DNA of 64,000 nt, from positions 15,667,322-15,731,321 of the forward strand of contig OX365955.1 in the NCBI GenBank assembly GCA_947247005.1, written 5' to 3'. The position numbers and the translations under genes are program-made. Numbering within the stretch: the stretch's first letter is position 1; each line of letters begins with the position of its first letter. Under the pieces are notes generated by a model. It was not told the origin of the DNA, did no database searches, and saw only the letters and a list, made by a program, of their open reading frames with translations. The stretch is from Spisula solida (Eukaryota; Mollusca; Bivalvia; Venerida; Mactridae). Of the stretch, positions 44,985 to 55,799 are shown piece after piece.

Positions 44985-45230
44985 GCTTTTAGCTCACCTG
45001 TCACATAGTGACACGGTGAGCTTTAATAATAAATTTGTGATCAATCTTTGTCCGTCATCCATGTGTGCATGTGTGCGTCACATTGACAAGGTAAGCTTCT
45101 GTGATTGGTTGATTTCTATCCTTTTTACGTCCACAATTGATTGTGTTGACATGTTTTATTTTTGCCTAATCTTCAAGATACTTGGTCACAATGATTATCT
45201 TCGTGATTATCATTTCTACTATTACTAAAT
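44985..45230 (+). repeat. 5' fragment of an AGCTCACC pearl-like repeat
   Basis: AGCTCACCTGTCACATAGTG ACACGGTGAGCT forms a hairpin, followed by TTTGTCCGTCATCC. It is the same 5' end type as 41996, 53092 and 58951. Confidence 0.7.
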
Positions 45231-45805
45231 GTAGGTCAAATTTGATATTGGGTTTGATATGCCAAAACTAGGTCACTAGGTCAAATATTGGATCAATATT
45301 GTGTAGATACTAGAGGTCACAGAGTTTCAGCCTTATAATCCTCAAAACACTTCTAACTATAAGTCAAATGATCATTTCTACTACATGTATTCCTAAATCT
45401 AGGTCAAGTTTGAAATTGGGTCATAATTAATTAAAAATAAACCCTTAACTTCCGGTGATGAGAAAATGGCGGTCCTTTTTTCCGCGGTTATAATTATGTG
45501 TTAATTTATATTTTTCAACCGAGCTTTGACAGATTTTGACTAGAACTTTGACGACATATGGTATTATGAACATTTTACTTCAAGTGTAATAAAATAAGAT
45601 TGCGAGGTCAAATCATAGATAAAAGATTTCAGTCAAAAGAAGTAATCAAAGCGCGGTAAGGGCTGGTAGAACAGGGTTTGCTCCTGGGGTCAGAGTAAAT
45701 GACAGAATCGCCACTATGGTTCAGTGGTGGTAAGTGAAAATACTCACTGATCTATTCAATTTTATCACTAGTAACACGATGTAATGTAAATTGTATTGAA
45801 CCCAG

Positions 45806-45920
45806 ATAGCACTGGCTACGGGATTCCATTTTGGAGGGGGGGGGGAGTTGTTGCATTCCTTCCATTATATATATATACGTATAGTGATTTGTGATGGACC
45901 GACTTGTATAATATTTTATT
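45806..45920 (+). repeat. Dispersed repeat with G10 run, related to 38300-38432
   Basis: AGCACTGGCTACGGGATTCC is followed by GGA, G10 at 45836-45845 and, further on, a short TA repeat. Confidence 0.65.
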
Positions 45921-46258
45921 AAAAGAACTTCAAATTCCTGTGGTTAAACATGAAACATGAAAATATTTTAGGCCTGTTGTTCTGAGAATATAGACCATTG
46001 ATGATGTACGTTTGAACTCAACCGCGCCTGAACTCCACCTAATCTTAGTGTTTTGTGTTTGTCTCAGCCTCTACAGATCGTTCCATCTATATCCTTATAA
46101 GAACTAATTGAAAAATTATTTTTGCTTCAATTCTCTGTACTATGCAAACAACTTTTACAGTTATCTTATGTTTTGTTTCAATAAATATTCATATATGAGC
46201 CATTGAAATCAGTGATGCTTATTTAAATCACAATAGCATTTAAAGCAAAGGATTTGTT

Positions 46259-46397
46259 AAGGTCAACATTATTTGTACCACATGTAAGAGGAAAACCAAA
46301 AATCTTTTGAATTCCGAATTACATCTGTTAACAAGATTTGGGTTTTTCCTCTGGATTTACATGAGGTGCAAATATATTTGATCACAATTGACCTTTT
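46259..46397. repeat. Foldback element with ~48-bp imperfect arms
   Basis: AAGGTCAACATTATTTGTAC, ACATGTAAGAGGAAAACC and AAAATCTT are mirrored by AAGATTTGGGTTTTTCCTCT, TTTACATGAGGTGCAAATA and ACAATTGACCTT. Confidence 0.7.
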
Positions 46398-47152
46398 CAG
46401 TTGTCCTTTATATGAATATTTATTGTACGAAAGTTTTGATAACGGTAAAAGTTGTTTGAACCGCAAGATACATTTGGAAAAACCAGGTTGAGTTAAATTC
46501 TAGTGATACTAAGTAACGGTCATATTTGTGTTTCTATTAATAAAACGTTATATATACATGTACGCTAGGTTTAAATAGGTTATAGTAATTTGAGGAAAGA
46601 TTAAAGGCAGTTTACAATTTTATAGTGAACTTGACCTTAATATCAACTTTGTACTGTTTTAGTGCTTGTGTACTCAGTACGGTTATATAAGTATTTTGTA
46701 TTGACATGTAATAAATCACCATGCTGGCCTGTTCCCTTAAAATAAAGTCATGAATTTTATTTTTAGACTTTTATAGTTACATAAATGTGTCCCCTTTTTA
46801 GAAAGAAACAAAGTATTAAGTGAGTTTAAATGGAAATGACCAGCTTAATTTTATTTAGTGCCATGCAGTCAGGAATAAATATTGATTAACATTGCAGAAT
46901 ATTCTTAGAGTTAGAGTTAGGAGAAGATTATGAACATTATACAAGGTAGTATGATAATTATCATGTGGCTATTCACTCTTTCATGGTGTAAGAATAAATA
47001 TTATAATTCAACACAAGAATAATTGGGATAACCCTGTATTCTATAATTACAGAATATAATTGTACAAATGTATTAATGGGATCCTCGAGCTTAATCTCTT
47101 AGCATAATTAAACAGTTGATTTATTGTTAATAATTTACCTTTGATCTTTGTT

Positions 47153-47420
47153 ATACCCCTGAACAACGAGTTGTAAGGGGGGTATACTGGATTCAGCTTG
47201 TCTGTCCCTCAGTCAGTCTGTCTGTTCGTAGACGCATTCTTGTGAATGCAACTCCTCCTACAGTTTTGGCAGGAATTCACTCAAACTTACACAGATGAAC
47301 AACCTCAATATATAGATGTGCATGAAGAAAGGAATTTGCGCTGCGATGAATTTTGGCAGAAATATGGCCCTTTGCCGGCGGGGGTATATTAGTCTGCCAA
47401 ATGGCGACAGCTCTAGTTTT
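47153..47420 (+). mobile_element. Complete short pearl-like element (TATACCCC family)
   Basis: The 5' hairpin ATACCCCTGAACAACGAG / TTGTAAGGGGGGTATACT is followed by GTCTGTCCCTCAGTCAGTCT GTCTG and GTAGACGCATT. The 3' end is GCGGGGGTATATTAG ... GACAGCTCTAGTTTT. There is no tandem core. The 3' end CTCTAG/TT resembles rolling-circle element ends. Confidence 0.7.
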
Positions 47421-47536
47421 CATATGGTAGACTTACAAATATGTTCAGGTGTACTTTAGAAACACTAATCTGAATAAAAGGCAATTTTCCCAAAAATTGA
47501 TATCTTGGCAACCTGATACCTATAATAGTAATCTTT

Positions 47537-47645
47537 TATGCTCCCCAAAAATGTTTTTTGGTGGAGCATATAGTTGCCGCTTTGTCCGTCTTGTCAGTCC
47601 GTCTGCCTGTCTGTCCTTCCAACAAATTTCTGTCCTGGTCTAATA
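47537..47645 (+). repeat. 5' fragment of an ATGCTCCCC pearl-like repeat
   Basis: TATGCTCCCCAAAAATG / TTTTTTGGTGGAGCATA hairpin, then GCCGCTTTGTCCGTCTTGTC and CCGTCTGCCTGTCTGTCC. Confidence 0.65.
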
Positions 47646-48257
47646 ACTCAGATGATAACTAAAAAAAAATTTGGCCCCTATTGATTTGAAACATTGCATG
47701 TGCATATAGATCCAAAGAATACGGGAGGATGGAACTGAAACATAGGTGAAATGCCTAAAGGAGCTGCCATTTTGAAAAGAAATAAGGTGATCGGCGTACG
47801 TCATGAGCGATAAATGCTGAACGGACCAATCCGATCATTTGGCCGCTATTCGCCGCCATCTTTGATTTTAAAGCTTTTAACCTGCGAAATATTTCGAATA
47901 ATTTAAAGCAACCCTTGGTCAAATTGAGCGAATGTGTGTTTTGATTTCGCCAATTATGTGTTTGGCATGTTGTTGTATAAATAATTTAGACGATTCATCT
48001 GTCAATTGTGAAATAAACCAATTTTTTCAATAGACGTGTTTTGGATTGCTTCCAAGATTTAATTTTCAGATCCCTAAGGAAACTTATTTTACTGCTGTTA
48101 TTCTTATGAATATAAGGCCAGCCAGCGCTCTTATTTTAGATAAGCAGAAATTTCCAGCTTTGAAGGCCTTAAAAAATTCTATGTAATACTATGTATAATC
48201 ACCAGAATGAGCAAAAGCATTAATACACACAGTTTAAGCAAAATTTTAAAAAATCTA

Positions 48258-48342
48258 GGCATTGTTGGGATTTGAACTCGCTGTAAATTTCAAAATAAGA
48301 CTCACGAAAACCATAGCTGATAACCACTCGGCTATAAGGCAG
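48258..48342 (-). repeat. tRNA-like SINE head with long variable arm
   Basis: The minus strand reads CTTATAGCCGAGTGGTTATC (A box, Leu/Ser-like) and GAGTTCAAATCCCAACAATG (B box) ~45 nt later. No stable acceptor stem. Confidence 0.65.
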
Positions 48343-48489
48343 TTTAAAAGTTTTGATCATTTAAATGTACTAATGATGTTAGGACTTTCATATAGTCCTG
48401 ACACACCTGTAATAATCGATAGTGTTGAAAGTTTGTTTACGCAGTTGTGACAGATAACTTTGAATTAAGAGTATAATATCTCGTAATTG

Positions 48490-48625
48490 TCTTCGTGATT
48501 CTGAGTCCCCATTTATGAAATCATATGACAGGGGTTATAAATATAGAGAAGATAACAGCTGTTAACATTAAATTATGCTAATAGAAGGTCAAGGATCAGG
48601 TTTAAATCTCCATACTATAATACAT
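48490..48625 (-). repeat. Dispersed repeat family C, inverted fragment
   Basis: The reverse complement contains CTTCTATTAGCATAATTTAA, AACAGCTGTTATC, TTTATAACCCCTG and GAATCACGAAGACAA, matching the family order. Confidence 0.65.
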
Positions 48626-48629
48626 AACA

Positions 48630-50555
48630 TTCAGTGAGAAATATAAAGCTACTGCAAAAGGATATATTACACATATAGGTACTATAATATTTCATTAAGT
48701 ATGTCTCTTAAAAATCAACAAACACAGACTTTTTTTTTAATATTTCATGAAGCAAATAAGCGAATGGTAATTAAAAATAATCAATTTCTCAGGGAATCAT
48801 CACATGACACTTTTCTTCACGTCTCAGTTTCTACGAGGTTTTTTTGATAATTACTTGTAGTTTGCTAAGAAATAGGGTAACATGACACTCCTGTCGATCT
48901 TGAGGTCCAAGTTCAAGGTTACAGGAGACATGCCTGTTGTTATGACAGCTTTTATGTTATTGACATCTTAAATGGTATGAGTCAATTTTTTCAACATGTC
49001 GCATGCAACATTGTTACTGTGTTAGTGTAATCTAATTAACGTGGTCCTCGACCTAATTATGCATGAATATATTGAAACCTTTATGTGCAGAATATATCAT
49101 TTGATTTCTGAAAGAAAGTTATGCCTTGCCGGAGATTGAAGATTATTAATTGTCTATACGCTGCTCAAAATAATTAAAGGAACACTCGTAATTGTGCTGC
49201 TTCAAATATATAAATTTAAGCAATAGGACAACTGATCAGTATGAAATTTATATGTGTCAAATAAATGTTTCCACGCTATAATATACTTGAAATATGATCA
49301 GACAGTCTAGCTTGCTACCATAAAATAAATAATGTATTGAAAAATATTGAATAAATTATTGTTTCAGATACTTCAATAATGAAAGTCAAATTAATTACTT
49401 TACTCTTCACTTAGCATAATGTACTACTTAACGTCAATACTGTCAATACGGTAGTTTGACAACCAGTGTTAACCCTGAGCATATGAAAGTGCATGCACCT
49501 GTGATCATACCTGGCAGTAATATGTCGCCACTCGAATTTACTTGAATTGTCACCCAATGTTTGACTGTTTTAACAGTTTTACCCAACATTATTATAAAAA
49601 TACACCAGAGATCATGTTTGTAAAGGCCACTTATTGGTACTTTTGGAAGGACAGCCAGATGTGGTCTATGTGGACGGGTTGTCTTATGTTACATGCTTGT
49701 AACTAACAAGCTAAATGCTGGTGGTCCTGCGGAAATCATGAAATTTACACATCTAGTTATGTAACATAGTGCCACCTACTACATCATGGCTTTCGCTTCT
49801 ATTGGCTTAATTTGTGACTATGAAAAAAACTTTCCTTGTTTTGTTTGAGGCATAACTGTTTAAGGTATCGAAGTTTCACTGTAATTCAAAAACGCGTGGA
49901 AACATCATGCTGGCCTGCGTCAAAGTATATCACGTAACAGAGTAATTTACCTGTAAGTTTATAAGTCGGTATCACAAAATCATTCAGCGTGTAAGTTTAA
50001 GCCTAAATGGCGCCAATTTGCCTGTTATTTCTAAATCTATAACGATACACTGACAATCAATTTGAAGCTCAGGCGGAAGTATAATAATATTTCACTCACC
50101 TACCATAGATGGAGAATTTTACTATGACAGACAATACCATTATACCAATACTCGCAGCATTAGGTTACATTGATCAGTATAGTACTGTAGAATTATAAAT
50201 GTTCCTGGGTATTCAACTTTGCAGGTTTTGATATAATAGTACTTAATTTGGTGGTTTCTTAAATTTGTAGATTTAAAACTTGAAAGATAAATTTCTTGTA
50301 GGTCAAATATTTAAGGGAATTTCATTTTGCGATTTTATCTGCATTATTATCGAAAATTATTTACTGTGAATATTAATAATTGTGAATTATAATTACTCCA
50401 TTATAGTTGGACAAACATAAATTAGCTGGACTCAATTTAACAAAAGTAGATATAAATGCTACAATGACCTTCGCATTTAATTAACCAGAACATTCAGTTG
50501 ATATGATTTTGCTGCAAGCAGTTTTATGTAATGCCTCAGTGGGTGATTTATAATG
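48630..50555. other. AT-rich region, no gene recognised
   Basis: No coding segment with splice support and no strong repeat structure was noticed. Confidence 0.45.
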
Positions 50556-50558
50556 CAT

Positions 50559-50920
50559 CAGCCCTACGTTCAAGGAAACAATATGTGACGTACGTTTCGC
50601 ACCAGGTACGCACCTGTTATTCGTTGAACGGTATGTTTAAAAAAACATGTTTGACATGTACGCCAAGTTTGGCTAACCATATCCGGAGGTGGTGTGCGAG
50701 TATTTGTGTAAACAAAATGGCGGACAGTCTCAGGCAAACAAAAGAATGTGAATAGTAAAATCCGTGCATCTGTACATATTTCGAACTGAGAACGGAAAAA
50801 ACGGGAATTAGTTCTTTCAAATTGTATGCCGCAAACGAAGCATACAACGAAGGATTATATCGACAAAAACCCGTGATTTTTAAACATGTTTGCAGGTTAC
50901 TTTCCTTGAACGTAGGGCAG
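50559..50920. repeat. MITE-like element with CAGCCCTACGTTCAAGGAAA TIRs
   Basis: CAGCCCTACGTTCAAGGAAA at the left and TTTCCTTGAACGTAGGGCAG at the right are inverted with one mismatch. The centre carries ACAAAATGGCGGACAGTC, which opens a 13-codon frame. No target duplication is obvious. Confidence 0.75.
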
Positions 50921-51112
50921 TCTATAGATGAGATAATCATTATGACATTTTAAAGGTTGCAATTAATGGTTTGAATCCTGAAGTGTCATTGTTTTTTATC
51001 TTGTTTTTAAAATTATTAAAATCTAAAATAGATTTACGAAAAACAATTATTATTATTACATTGTATATAACCACGCTAATAATAAAGCTGAAAAATTGTT
51101 TTATTTAAAAAA

Positions 51113-51205
51113 GCCATAAATTGGATTCAAACTCATGTGGAATAAAAAGATATACGCTTGTTGAGACTTCGACCTTCCACTGTATCTATTGAGCTAATTT
51201 CTCAT
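51113..51205 (-). repeat. tRNA-like SINE head
   Basis: The minus strand has GAAATTAGCTCAATAGATAC (A box) and ACATGAGTTTGAATCCAAT (B box). Degenerate. Confidence 0.6.
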
Positions 51206-51327
51206 CGATAAATGTCATGAAGTTATTACAACAAAATGGTTCACTTCATGTGCAAATAATTAATATAAATAAGAATGTTTATGTTCTGTTACTATTTATA
51301 GCCTGGCCAATTTACCTTTGTCCAATT

Positions 51328-53091
51328 TATAGGTCGCAATTTGAAAACGGGACGTATTATGTGAACACCCTTGGCGGGCGTGCGGGCGGGCGGGCGGCGG
51401 CGTTTGTCTGTACTCTAGCGCAAACAGTTTTCATCCGATCATCTTCAAACTTGCTGACAATGCTTATGGGCATAATATCTAGGCCAAGTTCGATTATAGG
51501 CCAAATCGACCCAGGCCTTATTGGGTTATGGTCCTTTAATAACCAAATAAGTATGAAATTGGCCTTGTCTGTACTCTTACGCTAACAGTTTTCATCCGAT
51601 CATCTTCAAACTTGCTGACAATGCTTATGGGCATATTATCTAGGCCAAGTTCGATTATAGGCCAAATCTGCCTAGGCCTTATTGGGTTATGGTCCTTTAA
51701 TAACCAAATAAGTATGAAATTGGCCTGGTCTGTACTCTTACGCTAACAGTTTTCATCCGATCATCTTCAAACTTGCTGACAATGCTTATGGGCATAATAT
51801 CTAGGCCAAGTTCGATTATAGGCCAAATCGACCCAGGCCTTATTGGGTTATGGTCCTTTAATTACAAAATAAGTATGAAATTGGCTTTGTCTGTACTCTT
51901 ACGCTAACAGTTTTCATGCGATCGTCTTCAAACTTTGTGACAATGCTTATGGGCATAATATCTAGGCCAAGTTTGATTATAGGCCAAATCGACCCTGGCC
52001 TTATTGGGTTATGGTCCTTTAATAACCAAATAAGTATGAAATTGGCCTTGTCTGTACTTTTACGCTAACAGTTTTCAACCGATCATCTTCAAACTTGCTG
52101 ACAATGCTTATGGGCATATTATCTAGGCCAAGTTCGATTATAGGCCAAATCTGCCTAAGCCTTATTGGGTTATGGTCCTTTAATAACCAAATAAGTATGA
52201 AATTGGCCTTGTCTGTACTCTTACGCTAACAGTTTTCATCCGATCATCTTCAAACTTGCTGACAATGCTTATGGGCATAATATCTAGGCCAAGTTCGATT
52301 ATAGGCCAAATCGACCCAGGCCTTATTGGGTTATGGTCCTTTAATTACCAAATAAGTATGAAATTGGCTTTGTCTGTACTCTTACGCTAACAGTTTTCAT
52401 GCGATCGTCTTCAAACTTTGTGACAATGCTTATGGGCATAATATCTAGGCCAAGTTCGATTTTAGGCCAAATCGGCCTAGGCCTTATTGGGTTATGGTCC
52501 TATAATTACCAAAATAAATGTGAAATTTACCTTGTCTGTTCTTTAGTGCAAACAGTTTTCATCTGATCATCTTCAAACTTTGTAACAATGCTTATGGGAA
52601 TAATATCTAGGCCAAGTTAGATCATAGGCCAAGTCGGCTTAGGCCTTATTGGGTTATGGGCCTTTAATTACCAAATAAGTAAGAAATTGGCCTTGTCTGT
52701 GCTCTAACGCAAACAGTTTTCATACGATCGTCTTCAAACTTTGTGACAATGCTTATGGGCATAATATCTAGGCCAAGTGTGATTATAGGCCAAATTGGCC
52801 TAGGCCTTATTTGGTTATTATCCTATAATTACCAAAATAAATGTGAAATTTACCTTGTCTGTTCTCTAGTGCAAAGAGTTTTCATCTGAGTATCTTCAAA
52901 CTTGGTGACAATGTTTACGGATATAATATCTAAGACAAGTTCAATTGTAGGCCAAATCAGCCTAGGCCTTCTTGTGTTATGGTCCTTGAATTAAAAAAAA
53001 TGTTGGATTGTTTGTTTTTTTCATTCACCATGCCCTGAGACTCACCATGCCCCAAGACGGGCGTATTTTGTGACATTTTGGCACTCTTGTT
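51328..53091 (+). mobile_element. Pearl-like element (GGGCGGGCGG family) with ten-unit 161-bp core
   Basis: The 5' end AAAACGGGACGTATTATGTG is followed by ACACCCTTGGCGGG and (GGGC)n. The 3' end is AAGACGGGCGTATTTTGTGA then TTGGCACTCTTGTT. Between them lie ten tandem units. A new AGCTCATGC repeat begins immediately after the final TT. Confidence 0.75.
51400..53035. repeat. 161-bp tandem repeat with 483-bp higher-order unit
   Basis: (C/G)AGTTTTCA anchors occur at 51425, 51586, 51747, 51908, 52069, 52230, 52391, 52553, 52714 and 52876 (161-162 bp). Units 2-3-4 and 5-6-7 share diagnostic variants in order: CATATTATCT with CTGCCT; CGACCCAGG with AATTAC; CATGCGATCGTC with TTTGTGAC. They therefore form a duplicated trimer. 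Confidence 0.92.
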
Positions 53092-53160
53092 AGCTCATGC
53101 ACTTTGCGCTCAATTATGTGCACTATTGTGATCACCCTATGTCCATTGACCATTATGCGC
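53092..53160 (+). repeat. 5' fragment of an AGCTCA pearl-like repeat
   Basis: AGCTCATGCACTTTGCGCTC and ATGTGCACTATTGTGATCAC abut the preceding element's final TT without a gap. Confidence 0.55.
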
Positions 53161-53745
53161 TGTCTGTCATCAACAAGTTTATTTGATCAAGAACCTGTAT
53201 TTCAGAGTTTTGGTGATGTGTTCTATTGACCCCGCCAGAAACAGATTTGCATTGAGCGTTATATATATATAAATGTCTCAGTAGGACCCCTTCGGAATCA
53301 AATAAAACCCTTGTCAGAGTACCTCTCCTGGAAACAAAAGACTTAATCTTTCAACATGACTGACTTAGTGTTGTTGTCCGTCAGTGACTGACTTCAGGCA
53401 ATCTCTTCACAGCGATTACTTCCCTTGAAGTTATAGTAAATTACTGTCGTCACGACATACCATGTGATGACAAGTCAAATAGTTTCTGCGGGAAAATGAT
53501 GTACCGACTTCATTTGACAGAGAATTGACAGGATCCTCGGCCTTCTATCTGCATAATTTAACAGCTGATAATTATGTATAAAACTAAGCATGAAAAATTG
53601 GAAAAAATATGAGCACAAAAATTTGACATACGAAATTTATCAACAAATTGTGAAATAATATCATGTATAATAAACAAATTTTCAAGGTACATAACTGCAT
53701 GTTATGACTCCCTTGTTGCATATAATATTTATATGCTTATAAATA

Positions 53746-54120
53746 AAACCTTTTATCCAGTCACTTCCGGCAAAATCTGCCTGTTAACGAGGTGCCTGAT
53801 AAGCGATAATCGGTCACCTGGTCATGTGACTAGTGATAATCCGTCACCTTACCACGTGATCTGACGGACTTCTTCTTATATGAGAGTCACCGGTTGCAAT
53901 TCCGTGCCTGAGGGTGAGGTTTTTCTATTCTAAATGAGCTGGTGGTTGATCGATTATTTTCTTCGACTTACCTGCGTCTACACGACGTCTATCAAGATGT
54001 CCGACGTCGTTGTTTATCATGTCGACGTCACGGAACGAACGTGACGTTGCGCGCTAGTTAAGGAAAGAGTGACAATAAAGTCCCGAGTTTGATCCCCTTA
54101 ATGAGCAGATTAAGCGACTG
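53746..54120. repeat. Element bounded by inverted TTTATCCAGTC, with CRE-like motifs
   Basis: TTTTATCCAGTCACTT at 53750 is inverted as AAGCGACTGGATAAAT at 54113. Inside, GATAATCGGTCACCT / GATAATCCGTCACCT repeat, and 53988-54055 holds GACGTC, CGACGTCG, CGACGTCACGG and GTGACGTTGCG. Confidence 0.5.
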
Positions 54121-54124
54121 GATA

Positions 54125-54278
54125 AATAGAATAATAGGTAAGTGCCGTGAATGAAGTAAAAGTTTATCCGGCTCGGCTACGGAAATTATCGGATTCGCCT
54201 ACGGCTCACTGATAAATTCCTCCGCCTTGCCAGATAATCTTTTTCATCCACGGCACTAACCTATTATTCTCTATATAC
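54125..54278. repeat. Foldback element, stem type 4
   Basis: AGAATAATAGGTAAGTGCCG TG is mirrored by CACGGCACTAACCTATTATT CTCTATATA. The layout of the outer end (extra AG before the stem) matches the TAGAGGAT foldbacks, but the sequence is different. Confidence 0.75.
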
Positions 54279-54305
54279 CAGTTCATTAAAAGGTATTATC
54301 ATAAG

Positions 54306-55011
54306 TAGGGATGTAAACGGTTAACCGGTTAACCGTTCGAACGTTCGGTTATCGGTTAGCAAAATCGCTAACCGGTTAATCGAAAAAATAATCGAAAAAG
54401 GAGAAATTTAAATAAATTTTAAAATAAAAATATTGAAAAAATATCGAGAAATTCGCCGACAAGTTTCACCCATCGAAGGTGCGAACGCTCGTCAAAAGGG
54501 GGTCATGATCTATAATCCGCAATTAACAGTTTGACACGTATTGTTGTGACAAGAGGGTCACTTAATTGCCGTTAATTTCATATGGTAGTCGGGACTAGTT
54601 TGTTGACCGACGTTGTTTTTCACACATTCGGCAAGCACACGTAATTTAATATTAATTGGAGGCAGTTTAATGCTTTACTCGAGGCCGAAATCCGTCCTTT
54701 GATGCTTTAACTGAGTGTTTATTAAAATGTAACTATATAAAGTTTATTTTATTTGTCGTTGTACATAACAGTACATTATTGAACTTAAAAAAAACAATTG
54801 AGAAATTGAGAACCGGCGACACACTTCCCTTGGGGGTAATATACGAGGATGCCCGATTGCAACTTACGGTGTTACAGTAAATATATACACGTCAGAATTA
54901 GAACAGTCGGAAAGTCGGCAAGTTTCGATTCATTTATCGGTTAACCGGTTAACCGTTCGGAAGATTGAACGGTTAACCGGTTAGCAAATTGACCGAATTG
55001 TTGCATCCCTA
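54306..55011. mobile_element. hAT-type non-autonomous element with perfect 8-bp TSD
   Basis: It starts TAGGGATGTAAACGGTTAAC and ends GAATTGTTGCATCCCTA. ATCATAAG is duplicated at 54298-54305 and 55012-55019. The subterminal regions are crowded with GGTTAACCGGTTAACCG palindromes. No coding capacity. Confidence 0.93.
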
Positions 55012-55019
55012 ATCATAAG

Positions 55020-55680
55020 ACAATAGCAAAAATCATAAACCAATTCCGATAATTCCTTGACATAGACCAGAGACATTTAGAATTTTTAGTCTCTGAATAG
55101 ACATTAACACTAAATGGTAATTCTCCTTATATGGCTCTGGAGGCCAAAAGAAAATGTATTAGGTTGTTAATTTTATCAAGAGAAACACCCAGCTTTAATT
55201 TTACCCGCTGATCCTAAAAAACTCCGAAAAATAATTTACAGCTGTTACATCAGTCAAACGCAAACAAAGTATTCCATGTTTCACAGAGCTTGTATTTCCG
55301 CATCCATGTTTTCACCTATACATATTGGAATTTCTAGCTATGTACAAGTTACATTATGTACAGTTTACAAACATCAGGTGTCTTGTAGTATTTCTGTGAG
55401 ATGCATGTTACTGTTGTATTGGACTGTCAAACAAGTGTACACATCAAACAGTGGGATTGATCAGATGCTACATGATAGAAGTGTTATATTATACGGTGCT
55501 ACATTTCATGCTTAGTGCCAGTAGGTTAAATCCTAGCTGTATGACTTCTGTAACGGATATTATGTCCCTTATTTAGCACGATATCAAAAACGTTAAATAC
55601 TTGCATGCTTAGTTTATATTCAGACTCAAATGAGTCAATGCTATATGTGGTATATGGGATTTAGGCTAAGGCCCACCATT
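55020..55680. other. No gene seen
   Basis: An open frame of 79 codons at 55276-55515 has no domain or splice support and no codon bias that stands out. Confidence 0.45.
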
Positions 55681-55797
55681 CTGCTCTGTGATTAGTCGTT
55701 TGTGGATTACTGCTCTGTGATTGGTTGTTTGTGGATTACTGCTCTGTGATTGGTTGTTTGTGGATTACTGCTCTGTGATTGGTTGTTTGCGGATATT
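55681..55797. repeat. 29-bp tandem repeat, four units, each with an inverted CCAAT box
   Basis: Units start at 55681, 55710, 55739 and 55768. Three read CTGCTCTGTGATTGGTTGTT plus TGTGGATTA and contain ATTGG (CCAAT on the other strand). The first has ATTAG. Confidence 0.9.
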
Positions 55798-55799
55798 GT

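Noticed and set aside
50715..50755. A first coding exon starting ATGGCGGACAGTCTC.
   Set aside because: The frame closes after 13 codons, no donor follows at a coding position, and it lies inside a TIR-bounded repeat.
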